64,000 nt of DNA from Desulfosediminicola flagellatus (GTDB lineage: Bacteria; Desulfobacterota; Desulfobulbia; Desulfobulbales; Desulfocapsaceae): NCBI RefSeq assembly GCF_005116655.2, contig NZ_CP050698.1, positions 3,867,501-3,931,500 of the forward strand, read 5' to 3'. A model generated the notes under the pieces. The model saw only the letters and a list, made by a program, of their open reading frames with translations. It searched no databases and was not told the origin of the DNA. Below, in pieces: positions 46,649 to 58,156 of the stretch; position 1 is the first letter of the stretch; each line of letters opens with the position of its first letter. Position numbers and translations under genes: made by a program.

Positions 46649-47266
46649 ATGTGCACTACACGAGAAGCCAAAAAGCGTAAAACCAAAAAAGCAATACTCT
46701 CTGCAGCCATTGAACTCTTTGGTAAGAACGGATTTGAACAAACAAGCATTGCCCAACTTGCCAAAACGGCCGGTGTAGGCAAAGGAACGGTCTACAGCTA
46801 CTTTAAGACCAAACAGGACATCCTGCAGGCATTCTGCGATGATGAACTTGAATTTATCCATGAGCAATTGACATCTAAGACCAATGAAACTGCACCAGTA
46901 TTAGAACAGCTTATAACAATTTTCATGGCAGAATTCGAATATGTCACCCGGAACCCTGAGTTCGGCCGACTCTATATGCAGGAAATTGTTTTCCCAAGAC
47001 AGGAAGTAGCCCAAAAGCACAAGGAGCAGGAAAACAAATATTTCGAGATGATATTTCCAATTTTAACCCGCGCTCAGGAACGTGGAGAAATTCGCAAAGA
47101 GCTTGAGTTACTGCACCTTTGTGGACATTTCTTTGCACTTTTCCTTCTTCTCGTCCACACCTGGTATGCAGGCATTATTCCTACAGAAGAAGCAGAAGAT
47201 GCTTTAGAGACATTATTCACACAAATCCTGACAGGGCTTCAACCAACACTGGTAATACCACACTAA
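46649..47266 (+). CDS. TetR/AcrR-family transcriptional regulator
   Basis: 205 residues from ATG 46649, selected because AAGGA lies 7 bases upstream; ATG 46628 is in frame but lacks one. The N-terminal DNA-binding domain (KKAILSAAIELFGKNGFEQTS, then AKTAGVGKGTVYSYFKTKQDIL) is classical TetR. The C-terminal ligand domain is helical with no named ligand. Its own promoter is flanked by two palindromic operators, and the RND operon follows after 15 bases, so it is very likely an autoregulated repressor of that pump. Confidence 0.93.
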   Translation: MCTTREAKKRKTKKAILSAAIELFGKNGFEQTSIAQLAKTAGVGKGTVYSYFKTKQDILQAFCDDELEFIHEQLTSKTNETAPVLEQLITIFMAEFEYVTRNPEFGRLYMQEIVFPRQEVAQKHKEQENKYFEMIFPILTRAQERGEIRKELELLHLCGHFFALFLLLVHTWYAGIIPTEEAEDALETLFTQILTGLQPTLVIPH

Positions 47267-47281
47267 GCAAAGGAAAACCCG

Positions 47282-48433
47282 ATGAGAACAACGACCCGTC
47301 CCCCACAAACAGCACGGGCAAAATTTGTCTATTTTATCTGGAACAACATGCCCCGCTTTGTTCTGCTCATGATGATAGCCCTGATAATCTTTCTGGGTTT
47401 TGCTATCTTCAAAGAGCAGGAAATCATTGCCGCGAACAAGGCTGCAGCAATGAGTACAGAAAAACCGGCTGTTAACGCTGTTACTCTTAAATTATCCCCT
47501 ACAGTCATAAGCGATAGGATCAACCTCCCCGGCTCTATCAAACCATGGACTGATTTGCAGCTCCTTGCCAAAATCAGCGGGACAGTAACCGAGATGATGG
47601 TTGAAGAGGGAGATCGCATAAAAAAAGGAGATATCATCGCAACAATTGAAGACGATGATTACCGCATTGCCTTAAAACGTGCGACAGCAGCCTTTAATCT
47701 TGCCAAAGCGGACTTCGATCGCGACAAATCAATCTATTCGAAAGGGATGATCCCCACTGCCGACCTTGAAGCACGTAAAACGGGAATGCAGACAGCCAGA
47801 GCCGATCTTGAAGACGCTGAACTTCAGTATTCCCGTTGCACCATTAAAGCTCCTATGGATGGTATCATTAAAAAGCTTGATGCCAAAATAGGCCTGTTGC
47901 TCTCTGTCGGTGATCCCATAGCTGAGATTCTGGAAATTGACAGACTCAAGGCTGTTATAGGAATTCCTGAATCAGATGTTAATGCAGTACGAAATCTCGA
48001 TCAGGTAGAACTCACCATACAGGCACTTGACGGCGAAAAGATTTTGGCAAAAACACATCTTCTATCACCATCGCCAGGAACCGTCGCGAGACTCTATGAC
48101 ATGGAACTTGTGATTGATAACAGTTCCGGGCGAATTCTCCCTGGCATGTTTGTTAGGGCCAATATCGTCAAAAGAACAATCGAAAATGCAATCACTATTC
48201 CGTTTTATAGTGTGATTTCGCGTAATGACGAGCAGTTTGTTTTTGTTGAAAAAGATGGCGTGGTCGAAAAACGCAATGTCAGTCTTGGCATTATGGAAAA
48301 ATGGATGGTGGAAATCACTGATGGCCTGAACAGCGGTGATAATCTCGTTGTTGAAGGACACCGTGATGTAGAAAACAATCAGCAGGTGCGTGTTGTAAAA
48401 GCAGCCACCAGCATTGAGGATCTGAAGATATGA
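47282..48433 (+). CDS. RND efflux periplasmic adaptor (membrane fusion protein)
   Basis: 383 residues. N-terminal membrane anchor near residues 20-42. The lipoyl-like halves (DLQLLAKISGTVTEMMVEEG and CTIKAPMDGIIKKLDAKIG) enclose a helical hairpin, followed by the beta-barrel domain (LLSVGDPIAEILEIDRLKAV) and a membrane-proximal domain. It links the inner-membrane pump with the outer-membrane channel. Its stop overlaps the pump start (ATGA), so translation is coupled. Confidence 0.93.
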   Translation: MRTTTRPPQTARAKFVYFIWNNMPRFVLLMMIALIIFLGFAIFKEQEIIAANKAAAMSTEKPAVNAVTLKLSPTVISDRINLPGSIKPWTDLQLLAKISGTVTEMMVEEGDRIKKGDIIATIEDDDYRIALKRATAAFNLAKADFDRDKSIYSKGMIPTADLEARKTGMQTARADLEDAELQYSRCTIKAPMDGIIKKLDAKIGLLLSVGDPIAEILEIDRLKAVIGIPESDVNAVRNLDQVELTIQALDGEKILAKTHLLSPSPGTVARLYDMELVIDNSSGRILPGMFVRANIVKRTIENAITIPFYSVISRNDEQFVFVEKDGVVEKRNVSLGIMEKWMVEITDGLNSGDNLVVEGHRDVENNQQVRVVKAATSIEDLKI

Positions 48434-51400
48434 TAATCTCTGATACAGCGGTCAAAAAAAGTACTACCGTCGCAGTTCTGGCAGTACTCCTGATTGTGTT
48501 CGGAGTGTACTGCTACAAGGTGCTGCCACGTGAAAGTGACCCGGACGTCACCATACCCAATGTCTTCGTGTCGACCACGTATCGCGGGGTCTCCCCTACA
48601 GATATTGAAACAGCCGTCACCATAGAAATTGAAAAGAAACTCAAAGGCCTTGAAGGGCTTAAAAAGCTGCAGTCTGTCAGTTCCGAAGGGCTCTCTTCAA
48701 TTAATGTCGAGTTTATTACGGGAACTGATATCGATAAGGCCGTACAGGATGTTAAAGACAAAGTTGACGAGGCACTCGGCGAACTCCCATCAGACCTTGA
48801 AGAAGATCCGACTGTCTTTGAGGTAAACTTCTCGGAGATGCCGATTGTCGTCTTTTCTCTGAGCGGCACATGCGGACTCCCCTGCCTAAAAGATATTGCA
48901 GATGATTTAAAAGATGACATTGAAGGGATTACAGGAGTTCTCGAAGTTGATGTTACAGGCGGTCTTGAGCGTGAAATCCGTGTTGAGATATTTCCGGAAA
49001 AACTTGCCTATTACGGGCTGAATATCGGTTCGCTCCAGCAAGCGGTTAAGAGTGAAAACCAGAACACCTCAGGTGGCAATATACGTCTTGGCAGCGGTCG
49101 TTTCCAACTCCGTGTTCCAGGCGAATTCACTACTCCTGAAGAAATTTACGGCCTGGTCATCGGTACCCACCAGGGGCAACCGGTCTACCTGAAAAATGTT
49201 GCCCAGGTTATTGACGGATTTAAAGAAGAGACAAGCCGCTCCCGCCTTGATGGTCGCTCAGCCGTAAATATCTCTGTAAAAAAGCGATCTGGTGAAAACA
49301 TAATCAGTATAAGCAATGAGATTGACACCATTATCAGCAAGGACCGGATAACCTGGCCCTCAGGCACCAAAATAACCAAGGTGATGGATAAATCCCGGGA
49401 TATTGAGCTGATGGTAGAAGATCTTGAAAATAATATCCTCACGGGTCTTGTGCTCGTCATGATCGTTATTTTCTTTGCCATGGGCATACGAAACGCTCTC
49501 CTTGTCAGCCTTGCCATCCCGTTTTCGATGCTGCTCTCATTTACCATTCTTTATCTGATGGGCATAACACTCAATATGGTGGTGCTCTTCAGCCTCACAC
49601 TGGCGCTCGGCATGCTGGTTGATAATGCCATCGTTATTGTCGAAAACATATATCGCTTCATGGAACAGGGTGTCGGACGCGTTGAAGCCGCAATGAAAGC
49701 GACATCTGAAGTTGCATATCCGGTAATCGGCTCGACCCTTACGACCCTTGCAGCATTTTCGCCGATGCTTTTCTGGCCCGGGATCATGGGTGAGTTTATG
49801 AGTTACCTGCCGCTGACCCTGATTGTCACTCTTTCATCGAGTCTTTTTGTAGCCATGGTAATCAACCCTGCCATGGCCTCAATATTCATGAAAATCAAGA
49901 CTCCGGTAGACCAGCAACCTAAATCGGCCGAAGAAGTAGCTTTTGCTGTTGAGCAACCCGCTGAAATCAAGGGTTTTATGCTCACCCAATACAGCAGAAT
50001 ACTATCAGGAGCCCTTGATAAACCCTTTACTATCATCGGATCGGCATTTTGTATTCTCATCCTGATGGTGGAAGGCTGGCTGCTGATTATAGGCTTGGAA
50101 AAACCTGTAGAATTCTTCCCGGAGATCGACCCTAAAGGTATGTATGTCAACATTGATGTCCCCGAAGGTGCAGATCTGGATTATATCGATACAATTATAC
50201 AACGCGTTGAGTTCGCTCTATCAGGTGTTTCCATGGGCGAAAATGATGAAAATGGGGTCCCCTATACGAGTCTCTCTGCACTTGCTCCTAAGCAATACGA
50301 GAAGCCGAACGGTGAAAAGTACACATCTCCAAGTGATCTGAAAAATATCAAAAACATCTATATGCGCGGTGTCTCTTCATCAGGCGGAAGTTCTGCGTTT
50401 TCTGCCAACACACCCAATCATATAGGTGTGAGATTTTTAGAGCTTGACGAACGCTGGCGCTCCACCCATGAATCTGTTGCGGATATCCGTGAGCGGGTAA
50501 AAAATATTGCCGGCGGAAAAATAACCATCGCCATGGAAGCAGAGGGACCACCTACCGGTGCACCTATCAACATCGAAATCGCCGGTGATAATTTCGCTAT
50601 TTTGGGAGAAATTTCAAATCGCATTAAGGATTATCTGGTTAAGATTCCTTATGTTGAAGATGTTCGTGATGATTTTGTCGAAGGTATTCCATCGGTTCAG
50701 GTTATGATCGACAGGCAGAAAGCAGCCCTTTTCGGTCTCACTACAGACGCAGTTGGTTTTGCCTTAAAAAGTGCCTATAACGGCCTGGAAGTTTCATCGT
50801 ATCGTGAAGGTGATGACGATTATGACATTACTCTGCAATTGCAGCAATCAGACCGCGAGATGGTCGATATTCTTCATGAACTGATGCTCCCTACTCCAAG
50901 TGGCGAGCTGGTGCCTCTGTCGACTATTGCACGGGTAACTTTCGCTGGTTCTATTGGAGATATTACCCGCATCAATAATGAGCGTGTGGTTACAGTTAAG
51001 GCAAACGTCGACGAGACTAAAATTCCGGGACCAGTAGTAAGAGAAGAGGCAGAGAAGTTGCTTGCCGATCTTGCACTACCTCCTGGATATTCCATTAAAT
51101 TTACTGGCGAGAATGAATTTCAAAAAGAATCAGAAGAATTTCTCAGCAAGGCATTTGCTGTAGCTCTGCTGCTCATATTCCTTATTCTGGTATCTATGTT
51201 CAACTCTGTGAGTCAGCCGTTTATTATCATGACTTCAGTGATTCTCTCTTTGGGCGGTGCCTTTTTAGGGCTCACCCTGTTCCAGTCTCCGTTTGGAATA
51301 ATCATGACCGGTGTCGGGGTTATTTCGCTGGCAGGTGTAGTTGTCAATAATGCTATTGTCCTGATCGACTACACCAATAAACTTCGCGAACGCGGCTACG

Positions 51401-51759
51401 CCTTAAAGGATGCTGTACTATCAGCCGGCGCTACACGATTGCGCCCGGTACTACTCACTGCAGTAACAACGATCCTCGGACTTATCCCGATGGTTACAGG
51501 TATTTCTTTTAACTTTCATACCTGGTCGATGTCATGGGTAAGTGAATCGAGCCAGTGGTGGCAATCTATGGCGGTTGTTGTCATTTTCGGTCTTGTCGTT
51601 GCAACCTTCCTTACCCTTGTGGTTGTGCCTACGCTCTATTATCTTATTGAAAGATTTGGTACTATATTCGGGCAGGCAAAGGAGAGAATACGTGAAATGT
51701 ACTGGAAACCCTACCCGTATCTCGCTGGAGAACCACTTGTAAAAGAGGAAAATCAATGA
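48430..51759 (+). CDS. RND multidrug/solute efflux pump, inner-membrane subunit
   Basis: 1109 residues. The fold has two halves, each of six membrane helices with a large periplasmic loop. Landmarks are ESDPDVTIPNVFVSTTYRGVSP at the start, LALGMLVDNAIVIVENIYRFME (helix 4 with the proton-relay aspartate) and LAGVVVNNAIVLIDYTNKLRERG in the second half. In AcrB the helix-4 pair is Asp-Asp; here the second residue is Asn, as in several other RND families. Somewhat longer than AcrB. Proton-driven export through the neighbouring adaptor and channel is expected; the substrate is unknown. Confidence 0.94.
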   Translation: MIISDTAVKKSTTVAVLAVLLIVFGVYCYKVLPRESDPDVTIPNVFVSTTYRGVSPTDIETAVTIEIEKKLKGLEGLKKLQSVSSEGLSSINVEFITGTDIDKAVQDVKDKVDEALGELPSDLEEDPTVFEVNFSEMPIVVFSLSGTCGLPCLKDIADDLKDDIEGITGVLEVDVTGGLEREIRVEIFPEKLAYYGLNIGSLQQAVKSENQNTSGGNIRLGSGRFQLRVPGEFTTPEEIYGLVIGTHQGQPVYLKNVAQVIDGFKEETSRSRLDGRSAVNISVKKRSGENIISISNEIDTIISKDRITWPSGTKITKVMDKSRDIELMVEDLENNILTGLVLVMIVIFFAMGIRNALLVSLAIPFSMLLSFTILYLMGITLNMVVLFSLTLALGMLVDNAIVIVENIYRFMEQGVGRVEAAMKATSEVAYPVIGSTLTTLAAFSPMLFWPGIMGEFMSYLPLTLIVTLSSSLFVAMVINPAMASIFMKIKTPVDQQPKSAEEVAFAVEQPAEIKGFMLTQYSRILSGALDKPFTIIGSAFCILILMVEGWLLIIGLEKPVEFFPEIDPKGMYVNIDVPEGADLDYIDTIIQRVEFALSGVSMGENDENGVPYTSLSALAPKQYEKPNGEKYTSPSDLKNIKNIYMRGVSSSGGSSAFSANTPNHIGVRFLELDERWRSTHESVADIRERVKNIAGGKITIAMEAEGPPTGAPINIEIAGDNFAILGEISNRIKDYLVKIPYVEDVRDDFVEGIPSVQVMIDRQKAALFGLTTDAVGFALKSAYNGLEVSSYREGDDDYDITLQLQQSDREMVDILHELMLPTPSGELVPLSTIARVTFAGSIGDITRINNERVVTVKANVDETKIPGPVVREEAEKLLADLALPPGYSIKFTGENEFQKESEEFLSKAFAVALLLIFLILVSMFNSVSQPFIIMTSVILSLGGAFLGLTLFQSPFGIIMTGVGVISLAGVVVNNAIVLIDYTNKLRERGYALKDAVLSAGATRLRPVLLTAVTTILGLIPMVTGISFNFHTWSMSWVSESSQWWQSMAVVVIFGLVVATFLTLVVVPTLYYLIERFGTIFGQAKERIREMYWKPYPYLAGEPLVKEENQ

Positions 51760-53228
51760 TCAGAAATTATCGTAGTTTCCTTAACAAAGCATATATACCA
51801 CTTGCTGTGATGCTGATCATGTCAGGACCGGTACACGCTGCAGAGAGCAGTTATCAGCTCACCATGAAAGATGCGGTCGAGCAGGCCCTGCAAAACAACC
51901 TGAATCTTAAACTTGAACAGGAAAATACCAACATCGCTCAAGGTGCTGTTGATATTGCAGGAAGTCGCTTTGACAAGCTCCTCACCGCTGAGGCAGGTTA
52001 TAATAGTGAAGAAAGCACCCCACTTGTTATCGGAAGTGCAGAGCAGGAGGATACCACAGCTCTTAGCGCTGCTCTGCAAAAACGGTTCACTACAGGTACA
52101 GAGGTTCAGGTAGGCATAGCCAACTCACGTTACGACACAGATGCGAAGGGGATGCTGCTGAACCCTTCATACGGTAACTCAGTAAGCCTTGGTCTAACTC
52201 AGCCCGTTCTGCGCGGCTGGGGAAGGGATATTCAGACGGCCTCAATTACTGCTGCTGAGAATGAATTGCAGGCCTCAACATTTCAGGTGGACAGCACGGC
52301 AGCTAATCTTGCAGCGCAGGTTAAGCTGGGATATTGGGAACTGGTGTTTGCATGGCAGGATATCGAGGTGAAAAAGCTCTCTGTTACCCTTGCGAAAAAA
52401 CTGCTTGAAGAAACCGAAGCAAAAATTTCAGCAGGTAAACTTGCAGAAATTGAACTCTATCAGCCGCAGTCTGAAGTCGCCAGACGTGAAGAGGATCTGA
52501 TTGCAGCAGAGCGGGCAATAGGTGTTGCTGATGATGAACTTAAATTGCTGTTAAACAGCAATGACTGGATCACTCCATTTAAACCTGTCGACACCCCTGA
52601 TAAAACTCCGGTCACGCTAGATCCACAAGAAATTCTGGCAGATGCCCTGACAAACCGTCCAGATCTTAAAGCAGCAGAAATGAACATAAACGCTGCCCGT
52701 TTCCGTGAAAAAATTGCGGTCGATGACCTTCGCCCCAGCTTGGACCTTGTGGGCAGCGTAGGTTTTGGCGGGACAGATGACGGTTATGGCAGTGCCTTTG
52801 AATCAACGGTTGATGATACCGATACCACCTGGCAGGTCGGACTCAATCTCAGCCTGCCGATAGACAACTCTGCCGCCAAAGGCTCGCTTCAACAGGCCAG
52901 AGCATCGTATTCACGTGCACGAACCACCGCTCAATTGCTCAAACTTGAAATCACTAAAGGTGTTCGTGGCGCTGTCCGGGATGTTCAGCTGGCTATTAAA
53001 GCGATGGAAGCAACTGCCAAAACCAGTTTTGCAACTCGTAAAAGACTTGAGGCCGAACAGGCTAAATTTGACGCCGGCCGTTCCACTACACTCGATGTAC
53101 TGATTGCCCAGGAAGCATATTCTCAGGCACTCAGTCAGGAAAAACGTACAGATATACGGTACGAACAGGCTTTGGCTGAACTCGATCGTATACAGGGAAA
53201 GATCTCTTTTATCAGCAAAAGAATCTAA
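51756..53228 (+). CDS. TolC-family outer-membrane efflux channel
   Basis: 490 residues with a signal peptide (ending near VHA-AES). Two repeated outer-membrane-efflux domains begin with LTMKDAVEQALQNNLNLKLEQEN and LADALTNRPDLKAAEMNINAA, the usual helical hairpin starts, with long coiled helices after each. It overlaps the pump stop by four bases and is the last gene of the efflux operon. Together with the adaptor and pump it forms a complete tripartite exporter. Confidence 0.92.
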   Translation: MIRNYRSFLNKAYIPLAVMLIMSGPVHAAESSYQLTMKDAVEQALQNNLNLKLEQENTNIAQGAVDIAGSRFDKLLTAEAGYNSEESTPLVIGSAEQEDTTALSAALQKRFTTGTEVQVGIANSRYDTDAKGMLLNPSYGNSVSLGLTQPVLRGWGRDIQTASITAAENELQASTFQVDSTAANLAAQVKLGYWELVFAWQDIEVKKLSVTLAKKLLEETEAKISAGKLAEIELYQPQSEVARREEDLIAAERAIGVADDELKLLLNSNDWITPFKPVDTPDKTPVTLDPQEILADALTNRPDLKAAEMNINAARFREKIAVDDLRPSLDLVGSVGFGGTDDGYGSAFESTVDDTDTTWQVGLNLSLPIDNSAAKGSLQQARASYSRARTTAQLLKLEITKGVRGAVRDVQLAIKAMEATAKTSFATRKRLEAEQAKFDAGRSTTLDVLIAQEAYSQALSQEKRTDIRYEQALAELDRIQGKISFISKRI

Positions 53229-53244
53229 CCTCTTCAGAACACAC

Positions 53245-53277
53245 CGGCCGTATGTTGTTAAAAAAGCATTACGGCCG
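53245..53277 (+). terminator. Possible terminator of the efflux operon
   Basis: Inverted repeat CGGCCGTA/TACGGCCG with a 17-base loop, 17 bases after the tolC-like stop. Only a mixed CT tract follows, so intrinsic termination is uncertain. Confidence 0.4.
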
Positions 53278-53468
53278 CTGCTTCTTCTCTTTGTACCCTC
53301 CTTTCAGCACAATCTCAAGAACAGGTCTTTTGACAATATAACAAAAAACCTGATATCTTGAATAAAACAATATTTCTCTTCCACAATGTATATGTCGCTG
53401 TGATTTATCCACCGACTCCGATATCGGATAGATATACCTACTGGAAAGCCGACTCATAGATATAACGG

Positions 53469-55355
53469 ATGAATAAACGCGAAATTTATAACCAAATGTG
53501 TCGTAACGCTCGACTTCCAACGCCCTCACAGGTGGCTCTGGAAGTTATGAGGTTGTGTTACAGTGATACGTCATCGCTTGAGGATATCGCCAGAGTCGTT
53601 GAAGGAGACTCAGCGCTCTCAGCCGAATTCCTCAAATACGCCAACTCCGCAATAATGGGTTCATCGATCGCAGTTGCCTCTGTGCAAAGGGCTGCAGTAA
53701 AAATTGGCCTAAAGGGAATGGTGAACCTTGCTCTCAGTTTTTCTCTCCTTTCTCAACAGAAAAGCAGTGAGTGCACCGGATTCAGTTACAGTCTTTTCTG
53801 GTCAAAATCTCTGGCCCAGGCAGTAGCAGGCAGATCAATAGCCTCTCGGCAAAAACATTTTGATCAGGATGAAATCTTCACCTGCTGCTTGCTCAGTAAG
53901 GTAGGTGAACTTGGAATGGCTACAGCATTTCCTGATGAGTATTCAACAATTCTATCTCAGCAGCTCGGCCCTGAAGAATTACTGATTGCCGAACAGAATG
54001 CTTTTAATATAGATCACAATGAACTGACTATTGAGATGTTTGCAGACTGGGGCATTCCGAAATTTTTCAGGTTAGCATTACAACAGCTATCAAACCGCCA
54101 CAACGGTGAGGTCGACGATGAAATAATCCAGCTGGCAAATCTGTTTTCACTTGCCCAGCAGATAGCAGACATATGCATGCTCAATCTGCCGCTGAATCAA
54201 TCTTTTGTGGAAATTGAACAACTCGCAGAATCTTTTGGTATACCTGTCAAAAGCTTTAATCAGTTTTTTGACGAAGTGGTTAAAACGTGGCAGGATTGGG
54301 GATCACTCTATCAGATTGAGACCCAGCACTGTCCAATCTATTATCATATAAAAAATCAGGAAGAGACAACCGTAGTCCCTCAAGTTGAAGATCAAACAAA
54401 AAAACCGATTCTCATCCTGGCAGTTGATGATGACCCCATGACCCTACTGAACCTTAGTAGAATCCTCCAATCTGATGATCGAAAAATCATCACTGCAGAA
54501 GACGGTATAATGGCACTTGAGATGGCAAAAGAGCATCAACCAGAGATGGTCATTACCGATTGGAGAATGCCGCAACTCGATGGCCTGGAACTCTGCTCAA
54601 CCCTTCGCGGTTCTGCTATCACTCAAAATATCTATATTGTCATGCTTACCGGAAATGAATCTGATGACGAGCTCGTTCAAGCATTCGATGCAGGGGCCGA
54701 TGACTATGTCGTAAAACCATTTACCCCGAAAGTTCTCGAAGCACGGATCAGAAGCGGTGAGCGTCTGATCAGGTATCAGCGAACTATTAACTCTGATCGA
54801 GAAGTCATCCAGAGGTATGCAACCAAACTGGCATCGGCAAATCGCAAATTACAAACAATGGCCATGACAGACACCCTGACCGGTCTGCCCAATAGAAGAA
54901 GTGCCATGGCCAGGATGAAGGATGCGGTTGCAGAAACACAACGTTTTGGCGAAAAACTGAGCTGTATTCTCATAGACATCGATTTTTTTAAAAAGGTAAA
55001 CGATACCTACGGACATGATAACGGAGATATTGTCCTCATAGAGATCGCAAAGGTATTCAGCAAAAATGCCCGCAGCTACGACATGGTAAGTCGCATGGGC
55101 GGAGAGGAGTTTCTGGTAATATCCACCCGAAGTGATGGTGATGTCTGCTATCAGCTGGCCGAGCGCTTACGTTCTGCTGTTGAGCAGCATACTATAGCTT
55201 TGACCAACGGCACAACTGCCAACGTTACAATTTCTCTGGGCGTAGCAACATGGCAGGAAGGTTACAGGCACGGTGGAGACCTGATTAAAGCAGCTGATGA
55301 TGCACTGTATAAGGCTAAGCGGACAGGTCGTAACAAAGTGGAGAGATCATGGTAA
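53469..55355 (+). CDS. HDOD - receiver - GGDEF protein
   Basis: 628 residues, soluble. HDOD domain at about 12-210 (LPTPSQVALEVMRLCYSDTSS, ALSAEFLKYANSA), receiver domain at about 313-430 with acidic pair in AVDDDPM and acceptor Asp in VITDWRMPQLDG, then GGDEF at about 455-625 with GGEEF at 544-548 and FFKKVNDTYGHDNGD before it. It should be a phosphorylation-controlled diguanylate cyclase whose HDOD module mediates protein interaction or cell-cycle signalling. No adjacent simple kinase; the hybrid kinase at 55.4-58.2 kb is convergent. Confidence 0.92.
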   Translation: MNKREIYNQMCRNARLPTPSQVALEVMRLCYSDTSSLEDIARVVEGDSALSAEFLKYANSAIMGSSIAVASVQRAAVKIGLKGMVNLALSFSLLSQQKSSECTGFSYSLFWSKSLAQAVAGRSIASRQKHFDQDEIFTCCLLSKVGELGMATAFPDEYSTILSQQLGPEELLIAEQNAFNIDHNELTIEMFADWGIPKFFRLALQQLSNRHNGEVDDEIIQLANLFSLAQQIADICMLNLPLNQSFVEIEQLAESFGIPVKSFNQFFDEVVKTWQDWGSLYQIETQHCPIYYHIKNQEETTVVPQVEDQTKKPILILAVDDDPMTLLNLSRILQSDDRKIITAEDGIMALEMAKEHQPEMVITDWRMPQLDGLELCSTLRGSAITQNIYIVMLTGNESDDELVQAFDAGADDYVVKPFTPKVLEARIRSGERLIRYQRTINSDREVIQRYATKLASANRKLQTMAMTDTLTGLPNRRSAMARMKDAVAETQRFGEKLSCILIDIDFFKKVNDTYGHDNGDIVLIEIAKVFSKNARSYDMVSRMGGEEFLVISTRSDGDVCYQLAERLRSAVEQHTIALTNGTTANVTISLGVATWQEGYRHGGDLIKAADDALYKAKRTGRNKVERSW

Positions 55356-55396
55356 GAGAAGTCTCCACATAGTCGATGCATATGAGTGTGTAAAAT

Positions 55397-58156
55397 TTAT
55401 GTATTAAGGTATTTTTTCAGATCCTTCAGGAGAAGAGCTGCGGCAGCACACAGATCTATATATAACGCCTCACTGCCTTCGAGATTATCCTCCTTGCCCT
55501 TCATTTCCAGCTTAAATACCAGATCTCTCACTACGTTTGCAGCAAAATGACTTACAGCACCCTTGTATGCGTGTGCAGCATCGCGCACCGCAACTGCTTT
55601 GCCTGAAACAATTGCCGACTCAAGATTTGCCAGTAAAAGATCATTTCGACCCAGAAACAATGTCACAAGTTCTCTGAAAAGCTCCTCATCACCTCCTACA
55701 AAGCCCATTGCTGTTTCTAAATTCCATGTCTCTACAGATTCGTTCCCGACAGGGTCTACTCTTTTTTCAACAGGTATGCTCTCAACAGGGGGCCCCTCTT
55801 CATCCTTCTTGAGCCATGGCTGAAGTCGTTCTGCAAGAATGTCCGGTTTAATCGGTTTGGTAAAGAAATCATTCATCCCCACCTCAAAGCAGCGTTTACG
55901 TGTTGACTCCATTGCGTTGGCAGTCATAGCGATAATTACACACCCCACATCGTTATGCTGCTTTTCGCGCGTGCGAATGATTTCAGTCGCCTCATAGCCG
56001 CTCATTTCCGGCATTTGAATATCCATTAATACAACTGAATATCGTTTTTTCTCGGTCATGGTTACAGCTTCATAACCGTTGGAAGCAACATCAGCTTCAA
56101 GCCCGTACTTACTCAAGATAGCAAGGGCGATTTTCTGATTTATCGGTTCATCATCAACAAGAAGAACCGTACCATGCAAAACAGGCGACTGCGTATGTTC
56201 CTGGCCGACAACCTTCGGCATATGCTGTCGCTCCTGGACAGGTACATCGGCAAGTACATTATACAACTCAAGCTGGCGTACAGGTTTAAGCAGCAGAGCC
56301 CGTATCCCGGCTTTTTGCATTTGAGCTCTGGAGAACGTTCCAGTGCCCAGAAGTACCATCTCAGGTGCCTGGTCACCAAGCTGTTTTCTTATCCGTTCTG
56401 CAAGCTGCAAACCGTTCATCTGAGGCAAGCCGAAATCTATAAGTAGAGTATCAGCCCCTTTTCCCCGCTTCTGCATCTCAGTGAGTTTAACAAGGCAACT
56501 TTCCCCATCACTGCACGACGTGACCTGCGCATCACAATAATTCAGATAATCAGTGACTATTTTGCAGTTCGTATGATTATCATCAACGACAATATACTGT
56601 TTTCCAGCAAGCTTTTTATACGGGATAAGCGGGCAGGTCTCCTCTACGATCTCAAACGGCAGGGTAAACCAGAACATAGCTCCAAACCCAAGTCTGCTGT
56701 TAAGCCCGATTGAGCCTCCCTGCTTCTCAACCAGTTGCTTACAAACACTCAAACCAAGACCGGTTCCTCCGTATTTACGTGTAGTCGAACCGTCCGCCTG
56801 GGTGAATTTGTCAAACAATCGAGATATCGAATCTTCAGGAATACCGATTCCCGTGTCTTCTACTGTAAAAAGCAACTCCTGGCACATACCTTCATGGCTT
56901 ACCATGGATACCTGTAATTTGACTTCTCCATGATCGGTGAACTTCACAGCATTACTCACCAGATTTGTAATGATCTGCCGCAATCTGGTGGGGTCACCTT
57001 TTACGCGACACGGTATATCGATGGGTATATAACACGTGAGATCGATATGCTTGAGGTTAATTGTATCGATAAACAACTCAGAAGTCTCTTCTATCACTGC
57101 CCGCAAATCAAATACAATCGATTCAAAGGTGATCTTGCCAGCATCAATCTTTGAAAAATCAAGGATATCATTGATAATTAACAAAAGGGAATCTGCCGAG
57201 CGGGTCGCTGTATCAAGTAACCGTTTGAACTCTTCAGTCAGCGGCGCATCACGTAAAAGAGAAAGAACACCAATGACTCCGTTCATCGGGGTTCGGATCT
57301 CGTGACTCATATTGGCCAGGAACTCACTCTTAGCACGTGCAGCTGCAAGGGCCTCATCACGCTTTGCCCGTAATTCCGTGGTCCTCTGCTTAACGAGCTC
57401 TTCAAGGTTCTGTCGATGCTGCTGTAACTCCTCATCCCTGTCCTGAATGGCAGTGAGCATTGCATTAAACTCTTCAATAAGCTGACCAACCTCATCATTT
57501 GACTTTCTTTCGACCCGAACGCTGTAATCACCCTTATCTGAAATTCCCCGTGCAGTCTCGGCAAGCAGAGAGACCGGCCGTGTTATCAGTTTCTGCAATC
57601 TGGTCGAAGCAATAAAGGTTACGCCAAGCAGCACGAGCATACTCGCCAGCAATAACAGTGCAGACTGCTCAACACTCTCTGTCATCCTGTCGGTGTTTGA
57701 CAATACATACAGAGTGCCCAGCTGATTTTCTTCAAGCACTACAGGCTGAAATATTTCGAGTTTATATTTGTTATCCTGAAAACCGAACTCCCTTTTGTCA
57801 GCAATAATCTTATCAGGAATTTTTCCTGCAACTGCCACGTCCGGATTCAGATAACTAGCGAAGACCGCCTCATCTTTAGTGTAGATTACCGCAAGTTCGA
57901 TGTCGGGATCAGCATGGAGAGTCTCAAGAATTGCTTTTGCAGAAGCGTGATCTGCAAAACTGAGTGCTGCGGTACTGAGATCAGCTATCGACTCGGATAG
58001 AATCGACTTTGTCTCAATCATGGTCTGCCTCATAGCCTTTACCTGAGTAAAAACAGACAGTAAGGTAAACAAAAACAACGAAACACCGGAAATGCCTATA
58101 ATAAGCATCACCAGTTTGTGTTTAATAGGTAAATCCTTAAATATCCAGTGTCGCAT
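55397..58156 (-). CDS. BarA-like hybrid sensor kinase (HAMP-HisKA-HATPase-REC-REC-Hpt)
   Basis: 919 residues. Two membrane helices (16-38, 166-186) enclose a small CHASE8-like periplasmic domain. HAMP (about 188-240), a coiled coil and HisKA with His285 in [10 protein letters not shown] follow, then the ATPase domain ([18 protein letters not shown]). The first receiver has [13 protein letters not shown], the second [14 protein letters not shown], and a C-terminal Hpt domain has the phosphohistidine in [15 protein letters not shown]. This is a full internal phosphorelay. Its DNA-binding partner is not in the window. The first receiver lacks the usual DxxMP proline spacing (DFGLP) but keeps the Asp. 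Confidence 0.95.
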   Translation of the reverse strand: MRHWIFKDLPIKHKLVMLIIGISGVSLFLFTLLSVFTQVKAMRQTMIETKSILSESIADLSTAALSFADHASAKAILETLHADPDIELAVIYTKDEAVFASYLNPDVAVAGKIPDKIIADKREFGFQDNKYKLEIFQPVVLEENQLGTLYVLSNTDRMTESVEQSALLLLASMLVLLGVTFIASTRLQKLITRPVSLLAETARGISDKGDYSVRVERKSNDEVGQLIEEFNAMLTAIQDRDEELQQHRQNLEELVKQRTTELRAKRDEALAAARAKSEFLANMSHEIRTPMNGVIGVLSLLRDAPLTEEFKRLLDTATRSADSLLLIINDILDFSKIDAGKITFESIVFDLRAVIEETSELFIDTINLKHIDLTCYIPIDIPCRVKGDPTRLRQIITNLVSNAVKFTDHGEVKLQVSMVSHEGMCQELLFTVEDTGIGIPEDSISRLFDKFTQADGSTTRKYGGTGLGLSVCKQLVEKQGGSIGLNSRLGFGAMFWFTLPFEIVEETCPLIPYKKLAGKQYIVVDDNHTNCKIVTDYLNYCDAQVTSCSDGESCLVKLTEMQKRGKGADTLLIDFGLPQMNGLQLAERIRKQLGDQAPEMVLLGTGTFSRAQMQKAGIRALLLKPVRQLELYNVLADVPVQERQHMPKVVGQEHTQSPVLHGTVLLVDDEPINQKIALAILSKYGLEADVASNGYEAVTMTEKKRYSVVLMDIQMPEMSGYEATEIIRTREKQHNDVGCVIIAMTANAMESTRKRCFEVGMNDFFTKPIKPDILAERLQPWLKKDEEGPPVESIPVEKRVDPVGNESVETWNLETAMGFVGGDEELFRELVTLFLGRNDLLLANLESAIVSGKAVAVRDAAHAYKGAVSHFAANVVRDLVFKLEMKGKEDNLEGSEALYIDLCAAAALLLKDLKKYLNT